Of a stretch of DNA of 16,282 bases, positions 5,929 through 13,960 are shown piece by piece. The translations under genes were made by a program, and so were the position numbers. Numbering within the stretch: the stretch's first letter is position 1; the number at the start of each line of letters is the position of its first letter. The notes below the pieces were generated by a model that saw nothing but the letters and a program-made list of their open reading frames with translations, did not search any database and was not told where the DNA came from. The DNA lies in assembly GCF_023091155.1 (NCBI RefSeq), contig NZ_JAHWXK010000005.1, forward strand, positions 1 through 16,282. The letters run 5' to 3'. This DNA comes from Microbacterium sufflavum (GTDB lineage Bacteria > Actinomycetota > Actinomycetes > Actinomycetales > Microbacteriaceae).

Positions 5929-7317
5929 TCAGTCCCATCCCGTCCCGCCGCTGTCGACGGTGAGCCGACCGCGGACACGAATCTCTCGCCCGTTGTTGCG
6001 CGTCACGAACCCGTCGAGCTGCCGCTGTGCTTCATCGACCGCGGCGCGTGCTCGGAGCACCACCTGCTTGCCGTTCACGCTCGCGATGACACCGTCTGCG
6101 TCGCCCTGGAACTTGGCGAGGTTCTGCGTGGCCTGCCCGGTCTCGGCGTCGATGACGACCTGCACCTGACCGTGTTCCGTCTGGATCGTGATGAGCTTGT
6201 TGCCGAGCGCGTCGACCTCCTCCTGAGCGGCCCCGGCGTCCTCGACCATGCGGAGCAGCATCTCGGACTGGTAGCTAGTGCCGACCTGGAGCTTGTCGTT
6301 GAACTCCTGCGTGGTGTCCGTGATCTCACGCCACCGGTCACGAATCTCGGCCACGTCACCCTTGAGGGTCTTGCGGTTGGTCGTGCCGGTCGCCTCGTAG
6401 GAACTGGCGTCGGCGAGCAGCGCGTTGATCTGCTCCTGAATGACACGCTGCGCCTCCAGGTCGCCGTTGGCTCCGGCGATGATGTCGGAGAGGTCGATAC
6501 CCAGCGTGTTGGCGTCCTGCACTGCCTTCTTGTACTCGTCTGCCCGATCCGGGTTGAAGATCAGGTCGAGCCCTTCGGCGATGATCTGCTGCGTGTCGAT
6601 GAACGCACGCCCGTCCTCAGCCGCCCCGCGGTACGCGGCCGAGATCCGGCGGCGCATCTCGTCGGCGGCTTCCTGCTGCTTCTGCAGTTCGGCGGTCACC
6701 AGGCCGAGGCCGACCGCGCCGGCGCCCAGTGCGGCGGCGCCGAGGAGACCGGTCGGTCCCGTGCCGGCGAGCGTGGCGGCGAGCCCGCCGAGAGTGTCCT
6801 GCCCGACTTGGCCGAGGTCACCGAGGTTGTCACGGATGCTGGAGACGGCCTCACCGAAGTTCTGCCCGATCTCCTGCGTGACCTCCTTGGCGCCGTCTGA
6901 GAGCTTGCCGAACCCCTTGCCGCCTACGTCTCCCACGTCGTCGGCCGCGCGCTCAGCCTGCCGCTGCACGTCCTTGAGTGAGTCCTCCAGCTTCCGGCCG
7001 GCACGGTCGCCCTCGCGCCCGGTCTCGGTGAACTCGTCACCGATTTCCTCCACAGCACGCTCCGCCTGCTTGGCGGAGAGACCCATCGAGCGCAGGGCGT
7101 CCTTGATGTCGTCGTCGGACTTGCCCGCCTTCCGGGAGGCGTCCACGAGCTTCGAGGCGAATGAGTCGACCTTGCCGCCTGCGCGCCCGCTCTCGTCGGC
7201 CACGTCACCGACTGCGTCCTGGAGGTCGGAGAGGGCTTTCTCGCCGTCCTTGGCGCCCTTAGCGATACCCGAGGCGTTGAGGACGCCGTCGATCTCGAAC
7301 CGGTTGCTGCCAGCCAT
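5929..7317 (-). CDS. Tape measure protein (short)
   Basis: This 462-aa protein has long helical, Ala/Asp/Lys-rich stretches (about 20-175 and 210-440) and one hydrophobic Gly/Ala-rich segment (about 177-209), the usual composition of siphovirus tape measure proteins. These span the tail tube, set its length and help DNA enter the cell. Tape measures usually run to 700-2000 residues, so this is very short; at about 0.15 nm per residue it predicts a tail near 70 nm. It lies between the gp10-like protein and the minor tail genes. The ATG follows the upstream stop by one base, with AGAAGGG about 12 nt upstream. Confidence 0.85.
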   Translation of the reverse strand: MAGSNRFEIDGVLNASGIAKGAKDGEKALSDLQDAVGDVADESGRAGGKVDSFASKLVDASRKAGKSDDDIKDALRSMGLSAKQAERAVEEIGDEFTETGREGDRAGRKLEDSLKDVQRQAERAADDVGDVGGKGFGKLSDGAKEVTQEIGQNFGEAVSSIRDNLGDLGQVGQDTLGGLAATLAGTGPTGLLGAAALGAGAVGLGLVTAELQKQQEAADEMRRRISAAYRGAAEDGRAFIDTQQIIAEGLDLIFNPDRADEYKKAVQDANTLGIDLSDIIAGANGDLEAQRVIQEQINALLADASSYEATGTTNRKTLKGDVAEIRDRWREITDTTQEFNDKLQVGTSYQSEMLLRMVEDAGAAQEEVDALGNKLITIQTEHGQVQVVIDAETGQATQNLAKFQGDADGVIASVNGKQVVLRARAAVDEAQRQLDGFVTRNNGREIRVRGRLTVDSGGTGWD

Positions 7318-7318
7318 G

Positions 7319-7798
7319 TCAGCGGGTGCCCTTCTCGATGGTCTCGTGGACGGTGCGGATGGTGGTCTGAATCCACAGGGAGGCGATTCTCGGGATGAGG
7401 TCGCTTGCGGTCGGCCACACGACGCGGCCCTTCTTGGTGAAGTGCCAGAACTGCCGTTGTGCGCGGCGGCGAACGGGGAACGTGCGCCCGCGGCGTCGGC
7501 CGGTGTACTCGGTGAACTCCTCGCGGAACGCGCCGAACTCGGTTTCGCGCGGGAACTTGCCGTTGGCGCCGCCGATGAGCTTGACGTTGCGGTCGGAGAC
7601 GTAGGCGGTCGAGGGGCTCACGAGGCGGTCATGGAACATGCGCTCGCCCGGTGCGCGCTCGGCAAGGCCCTTGCGCCACTCGGGGACGATGACCGCCTTC
7701 GAGCGCGCCCGTACCTCCTTCGCGACCTCGGTGGGGATGGTCGCGAGCACCTGGATGAGCGCGGTCAGCTCGCGGCTGCGGCGAACGTCCAGGCGCAT
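7319..7798 (-). CDS. HK97 gp10-like tail completion/minor tail protein
   Basis: This is a 159-aa basic protein. The N-terminal helix region (LTALIQVLATIPTEVAKEVRAR) is followed by SPSTAYVSDRNVKLIGG, a central ETEFGAFRE and an Arg-rich C-terminus, resembling the HK97 gp10 family of head-tail or tail-completion proteins. It sits between major tail protein and tape measure, where a frameshifted tail-assembly chaperone normally lies, so it could replace or do that job. ATG 7798 is preferred to GTG 7807, which lies directly against the AAGGGG run. Family assignment is moderate. Confidence 0.65.
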   Translation of the reverse strand: MRLDVRRSRELTALIQVLATIPTEVAKEVRARSKAVIVPEWRKGLAERAPGERMFHDRLVSPSTAYVSDRNVKLIGGANGKFPRETEFGAFREEFTEYTGRRRGRTFPVRRRAQRQFWHFTKKGRVVWPTASDLIPRIASLWIQTTIRTVHETIEKGTR

Positions 7799-7810
7799 CG
7801 CGACCACCCC

Positions 7811-8221
7811 TTACGCGGCGGGGACCGGGCGCGGCTTGCCGTTGACGCCCATCGTGACCGAGGATGTGGCGACGGCGTTGACCTGCCCGCCGATCGATCC
7901 GGGGACGATCACCACGTCGATCTCCCATCCGAGGCCGCCCTTGACGGGCTCGAACAGCATCGTGACCTCCTCGCCCTGGTGGTCGAACAGGAACCGCGAC
8001 AGAGAGTCCGGCGTCTCCCAGTCCTGCGCGTAGTCGAGCTGCGCGCCCCACGTCGTCGCGGCCGGGAAGTTGAACACGGCGGCCGGCGTCAGCCCCGCCC
8101 AGTTCACGGAGCCGGTCGTCGGCGTGATCGTGACGCCGGACACGTGCTTCTCGTAGTCGGCCGTGGCGACGCGGAGGAGGCAGTCCCGGAGGACGATGGG
8201 CTTGACTTCGATCTGAGGCAT
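7811..8221 (-). CDS. Major tail protein
   Basis: This 136-aa beta-rich protein has the pattern of small actinophage tail-tube subunits: a central TPAAVFNFPAATTWGAQLDYA, then LSRFLFDHQGEEVTMLFEPV and a C-terminal GSIGGQVNAVATSSVTM strand. Tube proteins polymerise as stacked hexamers around the tape measure. Order (after neck proteins, before the tape measure) agrees. ATG 8221 has GAGGAG about 9 nt upstream, among the clearer ribosome sites here, as expected for a highly expressed subunit. Confidence 0.82.
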   Translation of the reverse strand: MPQIEVKPIVLRDCLLRVATADYEKHVSGVTITPTTGSVNWAGLTPAAVFNFPAATTWGAQLDYAQDWETPDSLSRFLFDHQGEEVTMLFEPVKGGLGWEIDVVIVPGSIGGQVNAVATSSVTMGVNGKPRPVPAA

Positions 8222-8227
8222 GATGCG

Positions 8228-8629
8228 TTACTCCTCGGTTGCGGGTGCCGTGGTGGCGGGGTTGGTGGTAGCGACTTGGATGGACAGGCGCCACCCGAAG
8301 TACGTGTCGGCGAACACGGCCTTGCGGGCGGTAATGCTGTAGAACGTGCGCGCGCTGAGCGCGGCCTCGTAGAGCGCGGCGACGTGCTCGTCGGCGGCGT
8401 CCTCGCCCTTGCGCTCGTCGGTGAGGTTGGTGACGATGCAGAGGTCCGCCGTCACCTTGATCGACGAGAGCGGAGCCTCGGGGAGCGGTTCGAACGCGGT
8501 GTACTCGATCCACAGGAGCGGCTTGGAGAGCGCCCCCAGCGTGGGGATGCCGGCGTCGATCTTCCAGTCGTCGGGGAGGTTGGGGGCGACCTGTGCGGCG
8601 ATGTACTCGCGGACGGTCTCAGTAGACAT
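8228..8629 (-). CDS. Neck protein, tail-terminator-like
   Basis: This 133-aa protein lies between the head-tail connector and the major tail protein, the usual place of a tail terminator. The pattern VREYIAAQVAPNLPDDWKI at the start, central beta strands (SSIKVTADLCIVTN) and FYSITARKAVFADTYFGWRLSIQVAT fit a minor tail or terminator fold that caps the tube. The ATG at 8629 overlaps the previous gene by 11 bp; a longer frame reading further right is only overlap with the connector gene. Role is by synteny and overall pattern. Confidence 0.65.
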   Translation of the reverse strand: MSTETVREYIAAQVAPNLPDDWKIDAGIPTLGALSKPLLWIEYTAFEPLPEAPLSSIKVTADLCIVTNLTDERKGEDAADEHVAALYEAALSARTFYSITARKAVFADTYFGWRLSIQVATTNPATTAPATEE

Positions 8630-9032
8630 CGGGCTTCCCATCCGTGGGGCGGATGATGCCGCGGATGGTCTTGTCGAGCGGCCGGGGCGTGAACGTGAAC
8701 TGCTCCACGCCCTGCTGCCCCTGAGAGTTGACCGACCCGGCTTTCCACAGGTTCTGCGCCTGCCGAAGCTGAGCGAACACGTAGTTGAACGGCGGGTCGG
8801 CGCGGTCGGCGCCAACGAGCGCGAGCACCGCTGCGAGGTGCTCGGAGGCGCCAAACCGGGCGAGCGTCTCCTCAAGGGCGGCGCCGAGGGTGGCGGACTC
8901 GGGAGCGTAGGCCAGCACCTGGATTCGCGCGGTCTCCAGCAGGAAGCCGCACGTCTCCTCGTCCTCGATCGGTGCGTCCTCCCACGCGCTGAGGAGGCGC
9001 TCCTGATCCGTGGTGCTGTACCAGGCGGTCAT
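8619..9032 (-). CDS. Head-tail connector (adaptor)
   Basis: This is a 137-aa, mainly helical protein directly downstream of the capsid gene. The N-terminus DQERLLSAWEDAPIEDEETCGFLLETARIQV and the following helices resemble HK97 gp6-like head-to-tail adaptors, which form a ring under the portal. The C-terminal half (PRPLDKTIRGIIRPTDGKPDVY) ends in an arm-like extension. It starts with ATG about 20 bp after the capsid stop. Confidence 0.75.
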   Translation of the reverse strand: MTAWYSTTDQERLLSAWEDAPIEDEETCGFLLETARIQVLAYAPESATLGAALEETLARFGASEHLAAVLALVGADRADPPFNYVFAQLRQAQNLWKAGSVNSQGQQGVEQFTFTPRPLDKTIRGIIRPTDGKPDVY

Positions 9033-9052
9033 GGCCTACGCTCCCGCCCTGC

Positions 9053-10174
9053 TCAGCCGGCGCTCTTGGCGGTGCCGCGGGCGACGAGCGACTCCGGGCG
9101 GACGACGAACGTCTCCAGGTAGCCGATGACCGCCTTGTCGATACCGCCGCGGGCGATGTCGAGCGCTTCGAGGTTGATGGGCGTCTCTCCCTGCTCGCGG
9201 AACTCGATGGCGTTGTGCGCGCCCGCGGCGACCGCGGGCTGCGTGTTGTCGAAGCCGGCGGCGTCGAACTTCTCGTCGGGCGCCCGCTTGACGGTGACAC
9301 CGTCGCCGGAGCCGGTGCCGTCACCGCGGACGGCGAACGTGACGTACTCGGGGACGAGGTCCTTGGGCGTGAAGCGGAGCTGCCGCCACGCGGCGCTGTT
9401 GACGAGCACGAACGCGGCGTCGTCGTCGGCGTCGGTCACGTCGTCGATGGCGTCGATGACGAGCCCCATCGCCTCCGGGTACTCCGTGGGGTAGTCCGTG
9501 GCGGGGGCGACGATGCGCGACCCGTCCGCGGTGATCGCGCCCGTGGTGGGGTTGACCGTGCCGGACGCTGCACCGAGGATGTCGCTGAGCGCGTCGAGGT
9601 CGGTGATCTTGGCGTAGGAGTCGACCACGCCCTGAATGAACGCGGCGACGACTTCCTGCCCGCCGTCGAGGTCCCAGAACTCGCGGGCGAAGTCCGCTGC
9701 CCAGCCGTACGCACGGCGGGTGGCGGAGATCACGGAGGTGCTGCCCGTGCCCGAGGCGATCTCGGTCTTGTTCCCCGCCCACGGCTTGACGAGGCCGGTG
9801 CCCTGGTCGAGCTTCCAGCCCTTCCGGCCGGACACGTTGATGCCGTAGGCGTGGACGACGAGGTCCATGAATCGGCGGGCGTAGGTGCGGCCCTGCCAGA
9901 CCTTGCCGACCCAGGCGGGCTGGATGACGCCGCTCGTGGCGGTGGTGAGTCCGCCGGTGGCGTTGACCTTGATGTCGGACAGCGCGGCGAGCAGGGTCTC
10001 GGCCTCGTGCTTGTCCGGGGCGCCGTTCTTCACGGCGGCGATGGACGCGAAAATCGTGCCGAGCTCGTAGGCCTTGGTGATCTGCTCGACGGACTGGCCG
10101 GGGGCGGTGGCGAGCAGGGTGCTCGGAACGGCGGGTGCCGTGGCCTGGCCCGGCTCGGTTGCGGTTGCGGTCAC
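9053..10174 (-). CDS. Possible internal-start product: capsid-only protein, 373 aa
   Basis: GTG at 10174, codon 216 of the fusion, is preceded by AGAAGGAGG with 7 bases between, the best ribosome site in the window. It lies in the linker, so the product would contain the complete capsid domain without protease. This would solve the stoichiometry problem of making one protease per capsid subunit, like lambda Nu3 nested in gene C. The site and frame are seen directly; use in vivo is inferred. Confidence 0.6.
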   Translation of the reverse strand: MTATATEPGQATAPAVPSTLLATAPGQSVEQITKAYELGTIFASIAAVKNGAPDKHEAETLLAALSDIKVNATGGLTTATSGVIQPAWVGKVWQGRTYARRFMDLVVHAYGINVSGRKGWKLDQGTGLVKPWAGNKTEIASGTGSTSVISATRRAYGWAADFAREFWDLDGGQEVVAAFIQGVVDSYAKITDLDALSDILGAASGTVNPTTGAITADGSRIVAPATDYPTEYPEAMGLVIDAIDDVTDADDDAAFVLVNSAAWRQLRFTPKDLVPEYVTFAVRGDGTGSGDGVTVKRAPDEKFDAAGFDNTQPAVAAGAHNAIEFREQGETPINLEALDIARGGIDKAVIGYLETFVVRPESLVARGTAKSAG

Positions 10175-10819
10175 GGTGGACCCTCCTTCTGTGTTGACCT
10201 CGGCCGGGACGGCTTCGGGGGTGTAGTTCGCCTGCTCACCCTCGGGGGTGGAGACGGTGATGTCTGCGGGGAGCGACGTGGAGAGGACGGAGAGGTGCCC
10301 GTTCTCGTCCGGGCCGAGGGTGCCGTCGAGGTCGATGGGCGTGTCTTCGGCGGCGAGGAGCGTCGCACCCTCGAACGCGGGGCGCTCGACCTGGGCGCCG
10401 GCAAAGAGCACGGCGCCGGGGAGCGCCTTGTTGTCGTGAATGCGGACCTTCGCGACCTCGGCGGAGAGGTGCTTCCTCTTGCCGCTCTTGCCGTCCTCGA
10501 ACGCCTGGCGGCCCTCCGGGGTGTTGCGGTACTTGAACGTCGCCATGACGCCGTCCGGTTGCTCCCACACCCTGGTGAATCCGCCGACGACCTCCTCACG
10601 CTTGTGCTCGATGTTCAGCGACATGCCAGTGAGATCGGCGGGGAGTGCGATGTCTCCGGCGCTGAACGTGAACGTGCCGAGGTTGGAGCGGGCGGGGACG
10701 CCGAACGGGATAAGCAGGCCGGTCGCGGTCATGTCCTGCTCGGAGAACTCAAGCGTGCCGGCGTCGATGATGACGGCGCTCTCCATGTCAGCGGTAGTGA
10801 TGGGGATCTGGACGGTCAT
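9053..10819 (-). CDS. Fused prohead protease - major capsid protein
   Basis: This 588-aa polyprotein has residues 1-165 as a prohead protease: beta strands, catalytic-type H72 in NIEHKRE and S119 in KHLSAEVAKV, and GAQVERPAFEGATLL closing the domain. Residues about 166-245 form an acidic, Pro/Thr-rich linker that could act as scaffold and be removed by self-cleavage. Residues about 245-588 are an HK97-fold capsid protein. Separate protease and capsid genes are the usual arrangement; the fusion is known in some small actinophages. A strong internal ribosome site at 10190-10172 could give a capsid-only chain. The start ATG has GAGG 7 nt upstream, and the gene follows the portal stop by 2 bp. 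Confidence 0.88.
   Translation of the reverse strand: MTVQIPITTADMESAVIIDAGTLEFSEQDMTATGLLIPFGVPARSNLGTFTFSAGDIALPADLTGMSLNIEHKREEVVGGFTRVWEQPDGVMATFKYRNTPEGRQAFEDGKSGKRKHLSAEVAKVRIHDNKALPGAVLFAGAQVERPAFEGATLLAAEDTPIDLDGTLGPDENGHLSVLSTSLPADITVSTPEGEQANYTPEAVPAEVNTEGGSTVTATATEPGQATAPAVPSTLLATAPGQSVEQITKAYELGTIFASIAAVKNGAPDKHEAETLLAALSDIKVNATGGLTTATSGVIQPAWVGKVWQGRTYARRFMDLVVHAYGINVSGRKGWKLDQGTGLVKPWAGNKTEIASGTGSTSVISATRRAYGWAADFAREFWDLDGGQEVVAAFIQGVVDSYAKITDLDALSDILGAASGTVNPTTGAITADGSRIVAPATDYPTEYPEAMGLVIDAIDDVTDADDDAAFVLVNSAAWRQLRFTPKDLVPEYVTFAVRGDGTGSGDGVTVKRAPDEKFDAAGFDNTQPAVAAGAHNAIEFREQGETPINLEALDIARGGIDKAVIGYLETFVVRPESLVARGTAKSAG
10172..10190 (-). promoter_or_regulatory. Internal Shine-Dalgarno and GTG start in the protease-capsid gene
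   Basis: The minus strand reads AGAAGGAGGG-TCCACC-GTG in frame with the capsid part. The purine block closely matches the anti-Shine-Dalgarno sequence and would encode Glu-Gly-Gly in the linker, where sequence is otherwise little constrained. Confidence 0.65.
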
Positions 10820-10821
10820 GG

Positions 10822-11913
10822 TCAGGCCTCACTCGCGGGGTTGGTGGTCGGGGCGGGGATCGCGACGACGTGCGCCCGGTCGCCGCGGATGGTGTGGCCC
10901 TTGGGGCTCACGTCGTCGAGGGAGAGCCGCGCCTCGAACGCGTTGACGAACCGCTTCGCGAGGCCGAACTCCCACAGGTCGGAGCGGGACGCCCCACCCT
11001 CGCCGACGCCCTGATAGCGCATCTCGGTTCCGCCACCGCTGCCGCCCTGGCGCACGCCTTCGATCAAGCTCGCGGGGCTGCTGGTGTGGTTGGCGATGTC
11101 GAGGCGGACGGCGTTGCGACCCGACTCGAACAGGTTCGTTTCCACGTCGCCGGGGAAGTCGACGGGGAACTCCGAGACCTTGAGCGCGACGGCGCCGCCC
11201 TTGGCCTTGCGCGCGGCCGCCCACTGTTCCTTGTACTCCTTGCGCTCCTCCGGTCCCCACGACTCCCACACGTCGCGCGGGATGCCGAGGACCGTGAGCG
11301 GGATCGGGTTCTCCAGGCGGTCCATGTACGCCGATTCGATGAGGCGCGCCTCCCGGATCGTGTCGATGCCATCGACGAGCAAGCCGTTCGCGCCGTAGCC
11401 CAGCGGGATCGCGACGACGTGACGGCGGAACGCTGCCGGGACGATGCTGTCGTCCACCTGAATCTGACCGCCCTCGACCGACCACGCCCCAAACGGGATG
11501 TGCAGCGCGTCGGTCGCGACGTGCGGGTCGTCGTTGAAGCCGAGCGCGGCCCACCCGTTGAAGAACAGGTCGGAGCCGATGCCGAACTTCCGGTGGTACG
11601 GGGACACGCCACTCTCGGGCGCGTTCACCAGCCACTCAGGCTGCGTCTTCAGCGGGTCGCCGTTCTGGTCGATCATCTTGAAGACGGTCTCGGCGAACAT
11701 GGTGACGTGGACGCCATGCGCGCGCTGAACGCCGGGGACTCGGAGGGCGATGTCGCGGGTGATCGGCACGACGCCCTGCTGCATCTCCGACGCGATGAGC
11801 TGGTCGACGGTGATCTGCAGGAGAGCGTCGGACGGCTGCCACGGCGACGCCACGGCGATGGGCACCGCCGGGGCGGGGTACGCGGCCGCGATCTGCTTCT
11901 TGAAGATTCCCAC
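10822..11913 (-). CDS. Portal protein (short)
   Basis: This 363-aa protein is placed between terminase and capsid. It would form the dodecameric ring through which DNA is packaged. The beginning (MGIFKK), the central EARLIESAYMDRLENPIPLTVLG, the SPASLIEGV and the later RFVNAFEARLSLDDV helices resemble short actinophage portals. It is shorter than most siphovirus portals (400-550 aa), matching the compact genome. GTG 11913 is the start; it lies inside a 6-bp hairpin and has no good Shine-Dalgarno. It stops 2 bp before the capsid gene. Confidence 0.82.
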   Translation of the reverse strand: MGIFKKQIAAAYPAPAVPIAVASPWQPSDALLQITVDQLIASEMQQGVVPITRDIALRVPGVQRAHGVHVTMFAETVFKMIDQNGDPLKTQPEWLVNAPESGVSPYHRKFGIGSDLFFNGWAALGFNDDPHVATDALHIPFGAWSVEGGQIQVDDSIVPAAFRRHVVAIPLGYGANGLLVDGIDTIREARLIESAYMDRLENPIPLTVLGIPRDVWESWGPEERKEYKEQWAAARKAKGGAVALKVSEFPVDFPGDVETNLFESGRNAVRLDIANHTSSPASLIEGVRQGGSGGGTEMRYQGVGEGGASRSDLWEFGLAKRFVNAFEARLSLDDVSPKGHTIRGDRAHVVAIPAPTTNPASEA

Positions 11914-11925
11914 GCTCAGAGCGTG
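11911..11925. promoter_or_regulatory. Hairpin over the portal start codon
   Basis: CACGCT-CAG-AGCGTG is a perfect 6-bp inverted repeat with a 3-nt loop, and the portal GTG start is part of one arm. It may limit portal translation, since only 12 copies per virion are needed. This is an inference. Confidence 0.35.
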
Positions 11926-11934
11926 AGGGGCACC

Positions 11935-12156
11935 TTACACATTCCCCGCGGTATCGGCGTGTCGCCGTCTATACATCTGGGCCGCGTTGCGCGCGCGATA
12001 GTCGCCGGGGTGCGCTCGCTTCTCGTGCGCGCCGGCTGTCCCGTGGGCTTCCTGCATGTCGAACCGGAAGGCATTCCAGTCGCACGCACGGCACCGAACG
12101 ATGACGCCACTCGGGTTCTTCTCCAGGACGATCATGCTTGGACGGGTCACGGTCAC
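11935..12156 (-). CDS. Small zinc-finger protein, 73 aa
   Basis: This 73-aa basic protein starts at GTG 12156, overlapping the terminase stop (GTGA). It has CRAC (C22, C25) followed by H38, H44 and H49, matching a C2H2-like spacing C-x2-C-x12-H-x5-H, then a basic tail. The location between large terminase and portal suggests a packaging or DNA-binding accessory role, but I do not recognise a named family. An in-frame ATG at codon 8 is an alternative start. It ends 21 bp before the portal start. Confidence 0.7.
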   Translation of the reverse strand: MTVTRPSMIVLEKNPSGVIVRCRACDWNAFRFDMQEAHGTAGAHEKRAHPGDYRARNAAQMYRRRHADTAGNV

Positions 12157-13772
12157 TCCTCGAATACGTCGGTGGGCTTCATGGCGGTGGGCACTTCGTC
12201 GAGGAAGTGCAGCGCCAGGGCGGCGGCCTCCAGCGGCGACACGTCGGCCTCGGGATCGGCATCGGGCGGACCGAATCGGAACGTGCCGTAGTTACCGAAC
12301 TTCTGCCGCTTGGCGATGCGGAGCGCGGCTTCGAGCTTGTCGTGATGGAAGATCACGAGGTCGTCGTCCGTCAGCGCCTTGATGAAACCGGCGGTCGACC
12401 TCGGGATGTCGCCGGGTTTGGTCGGCTTCATCACGGGGCGGGGGTTCGCTTTCGCGAGGTGCTTCGTTGCAACGGTCTCGGTGTACCCGTAGGCGTCGTA
12501 GTAGAGCGTGGTCGGTGAACGCCGGAGCCGGAGCAGCACCTCGCGCTCAACGCCCGTGTGTCCCTCCTGCCAGTGCCACAGAGCGACCGCGCGCTTCCGC
12601 TTCGGCACCGTCTCCCCCGCCTGTTCCAGCGCCTCGGTCACGAGGTCACCGGGCTCGTCGTACTCCCACGCCACGGCCAGCGACGACGCCGTGCCGAGGT
12701 GGTGCACCTTGAGCGCCGCGGCGAAGCGCTCCGGCGCGACCTCGGGGAACGCGAGCTTGCGCAGTGCGCGGTCGACGAGCGCGGGCGCGAGCGCGACATC
12801 CGCGGCGCCCTCGGTGCCGAACTGGCCGCCGTACTCGATGAGGAAGTCGTCGAGCGGGAACTTGTCGAACGATCGCTTCGGGGCGTCGGCGAGCGTGGTG
12901 AATCCGAGGCCGGGGTGTGTCTTCTCGATCCACTCCCGCATACGCCCACCGGTCGCGCCGGTTTTCGGGTGCGGGATATCTGGCTCCCACGACTGGAGCT
13001 CTGCACGGTTGACGGTCTCCGGGATGCCGTGCCACATGACGGCGGCATCCTCGTCGTGTAGGTTGTCCCAGAGCAGCTGACCGGTGCGCCACTTCTGACC
13101 GGTGCCGGCGAGCACGAACTGTGCGCCCGGTTTCGTGTCCATCGTCGGGATCACGGCGCGGTTCACGTCCTCGCCCTGGTCGACGTCGGCCTCACCGGCC
13201 TCGTCGCCGAAGGCCATGTCGAAGCCGCCCGACCGGAACATGTCACCGTTGGGGGTTCCGACGAGGAGCAGCGATCCGGTGTCGCGGAAGAACAGCTGCT
13301 CGCCGCCCTTCGAGAGGCCGATCGCGACCGGGCTCGTGCGACGGTCCGGCCACAGCTTGTCGAGGTGCTTCACGATGTCCTCGCGGAACCGCTGCCCCGC
13401 CTTGAAGCCGGTGGTGAACATCGTCCACCCGATCGTGTAGTCCTCCCGCGACCAGCACCGCCCGAGCATCACCGCCTGGACCGCGGTCGTCTTCGTCGAA
13501 CGGCGCGGCTCGAAGATCACGTTCATGAAGTTCCCCGCGGCGAGGAGGTCCGCGACCATGAGCTGCATCGGCGACGGCCCCTTCCCGCCGTCGCCCGCGC
13601 GCTCCCGGTGGTCGAGGCGCAGGAGGTGCGCGCCCTGGATGAACTCGCCGCGCGAGCGCTCCGTCGTCGCGAGCGCGTCGAGACGGATCGGCGCGAGGTG
13701 CTCGATCTTCGACCGCCACTCCAGCCAGTTCGCCTCCGACCACAGGTCGGCCAGCGTCGGCGGCGCGCTCAC
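12153..13772 (-). CDS. terL: Terminase large subunit
   Basis: This 539-aa protein is the DNA-packaging motor and headful/cos nuclease. The ATPase domain has a Walker A-like PRRSTKTT at 89-96 and a Walker B ending in acidic DE at 190-191 (MAFGDEAGE), with VLAGTG near 220-225 as coupling motif. The C-terminal nuclease domain includes LYYDAYGYTETVA, with an Asp expected to bind metal. It starts with GTG 13772 overlapping the previous stop (GTGA). No small terminase was recognised nearby; an upstream small DNA-binding protein may fill that role. Confidence 0.93.
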   Translation of the reverse strand: MSAPPTLADLWSEANWLEWRSKIEHLAPIRLDALATTERSRGEFIQGAHLLRLDHRERAGDGGKGPSPMQLMVADLLAAGNFMNVIFEPRRSTKTTAVQAVMLGRCWSREDYTIGWTMFTTGFKAGQRFREDIVKHLDKLWPDRRTSPVAIGLSKGGEQLFFRDTGSLLLVGTPNGDMFRSGGFDMAFGDEAGEADVDQGEDVNRAVIPTMDTKPGAQFVLAGTGQKWRTGQLLWDNLHDEDAAVMWHGIPETVNRAELQSWEPDIPHPKTGATGGRMREWIEKTHPGLGFTTLADAPKRSFDKFPLDDFLIEYGGQFGTEGAADVALAPALVDRALRKLAFPEVAPERFAAALKVHHLGTASSLAVAWEYDEPGDLVTEALEQAGETVPKRKRAVALWHWQEGHTGVEREVLLRLRRSPTTLYYDAYGYTETVATKHLAKANPRPVMKPTKPGDIPRSTAGFIKALTDDDLVIFHHDKLEAALRIAKRQKFGNYGTFRFGPPDADPEADVSPLEAAALALHFLDEVPTAMKPTDVFEE

Positions 13773-13960
13773 TCGTGCTCGCTCTCAGCGCGGCGCTCAG
13801 CGTCGAGCCGGGCGTAGGCGCGCTCGGCCTCGCGACCGTACATCTGCCGTCCGCACTCACGGCACACCCGAATCCAGATGTCGTTCCAGCCGTCGCCGAC
13901 GAACGCAAATCCGCGGCGAGGGTGGATGCCGAATAGGCAGAGGATGCGCAGAACGGTCAT
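13769..13960 (-). CDS. CLFGIH-type zinc-ribbon protein (copy 2), 63 aa
   Basis: This 63-aa protein starts MTVLRILCLFGIHP and has CRECG at 33-37. Together C8, H13, C33 and C36 can bind one zinc. The last 25 residues form a charged helix rich in Glu and Arg. It is a clear paralogue of the protein at 14357-14515. ATG 13960 has GGAG 6 nt upstream. It is the first gene after the 79-bp gap and overlaps the terminase start, so it could be a packaging accessory. Function is unknown. Confidence 0.75.
   Translation of the reverse strand: MTVLRILCLFGIHPRRGFAFVGDGWNDIWIRVCRECGRQMYGREAERAYARLDAERRAESEHE

Noticed and set aside
6440..8656. Long open frame on the + strand (about 738 codons) opposite the tape measure and tail genes
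   Set aside because: High-GC shadow: composition is low-complexity Ser/Arg/Asp/Val without domains, and the minus-strand genes under it are recognisable.
9215..11014. Long + strand frame opposite the capsid gene
   Set aside because: Gly/Val/Arg/Asp-rich shadow of the capsid and portal genes, with no ribosome site or motif.
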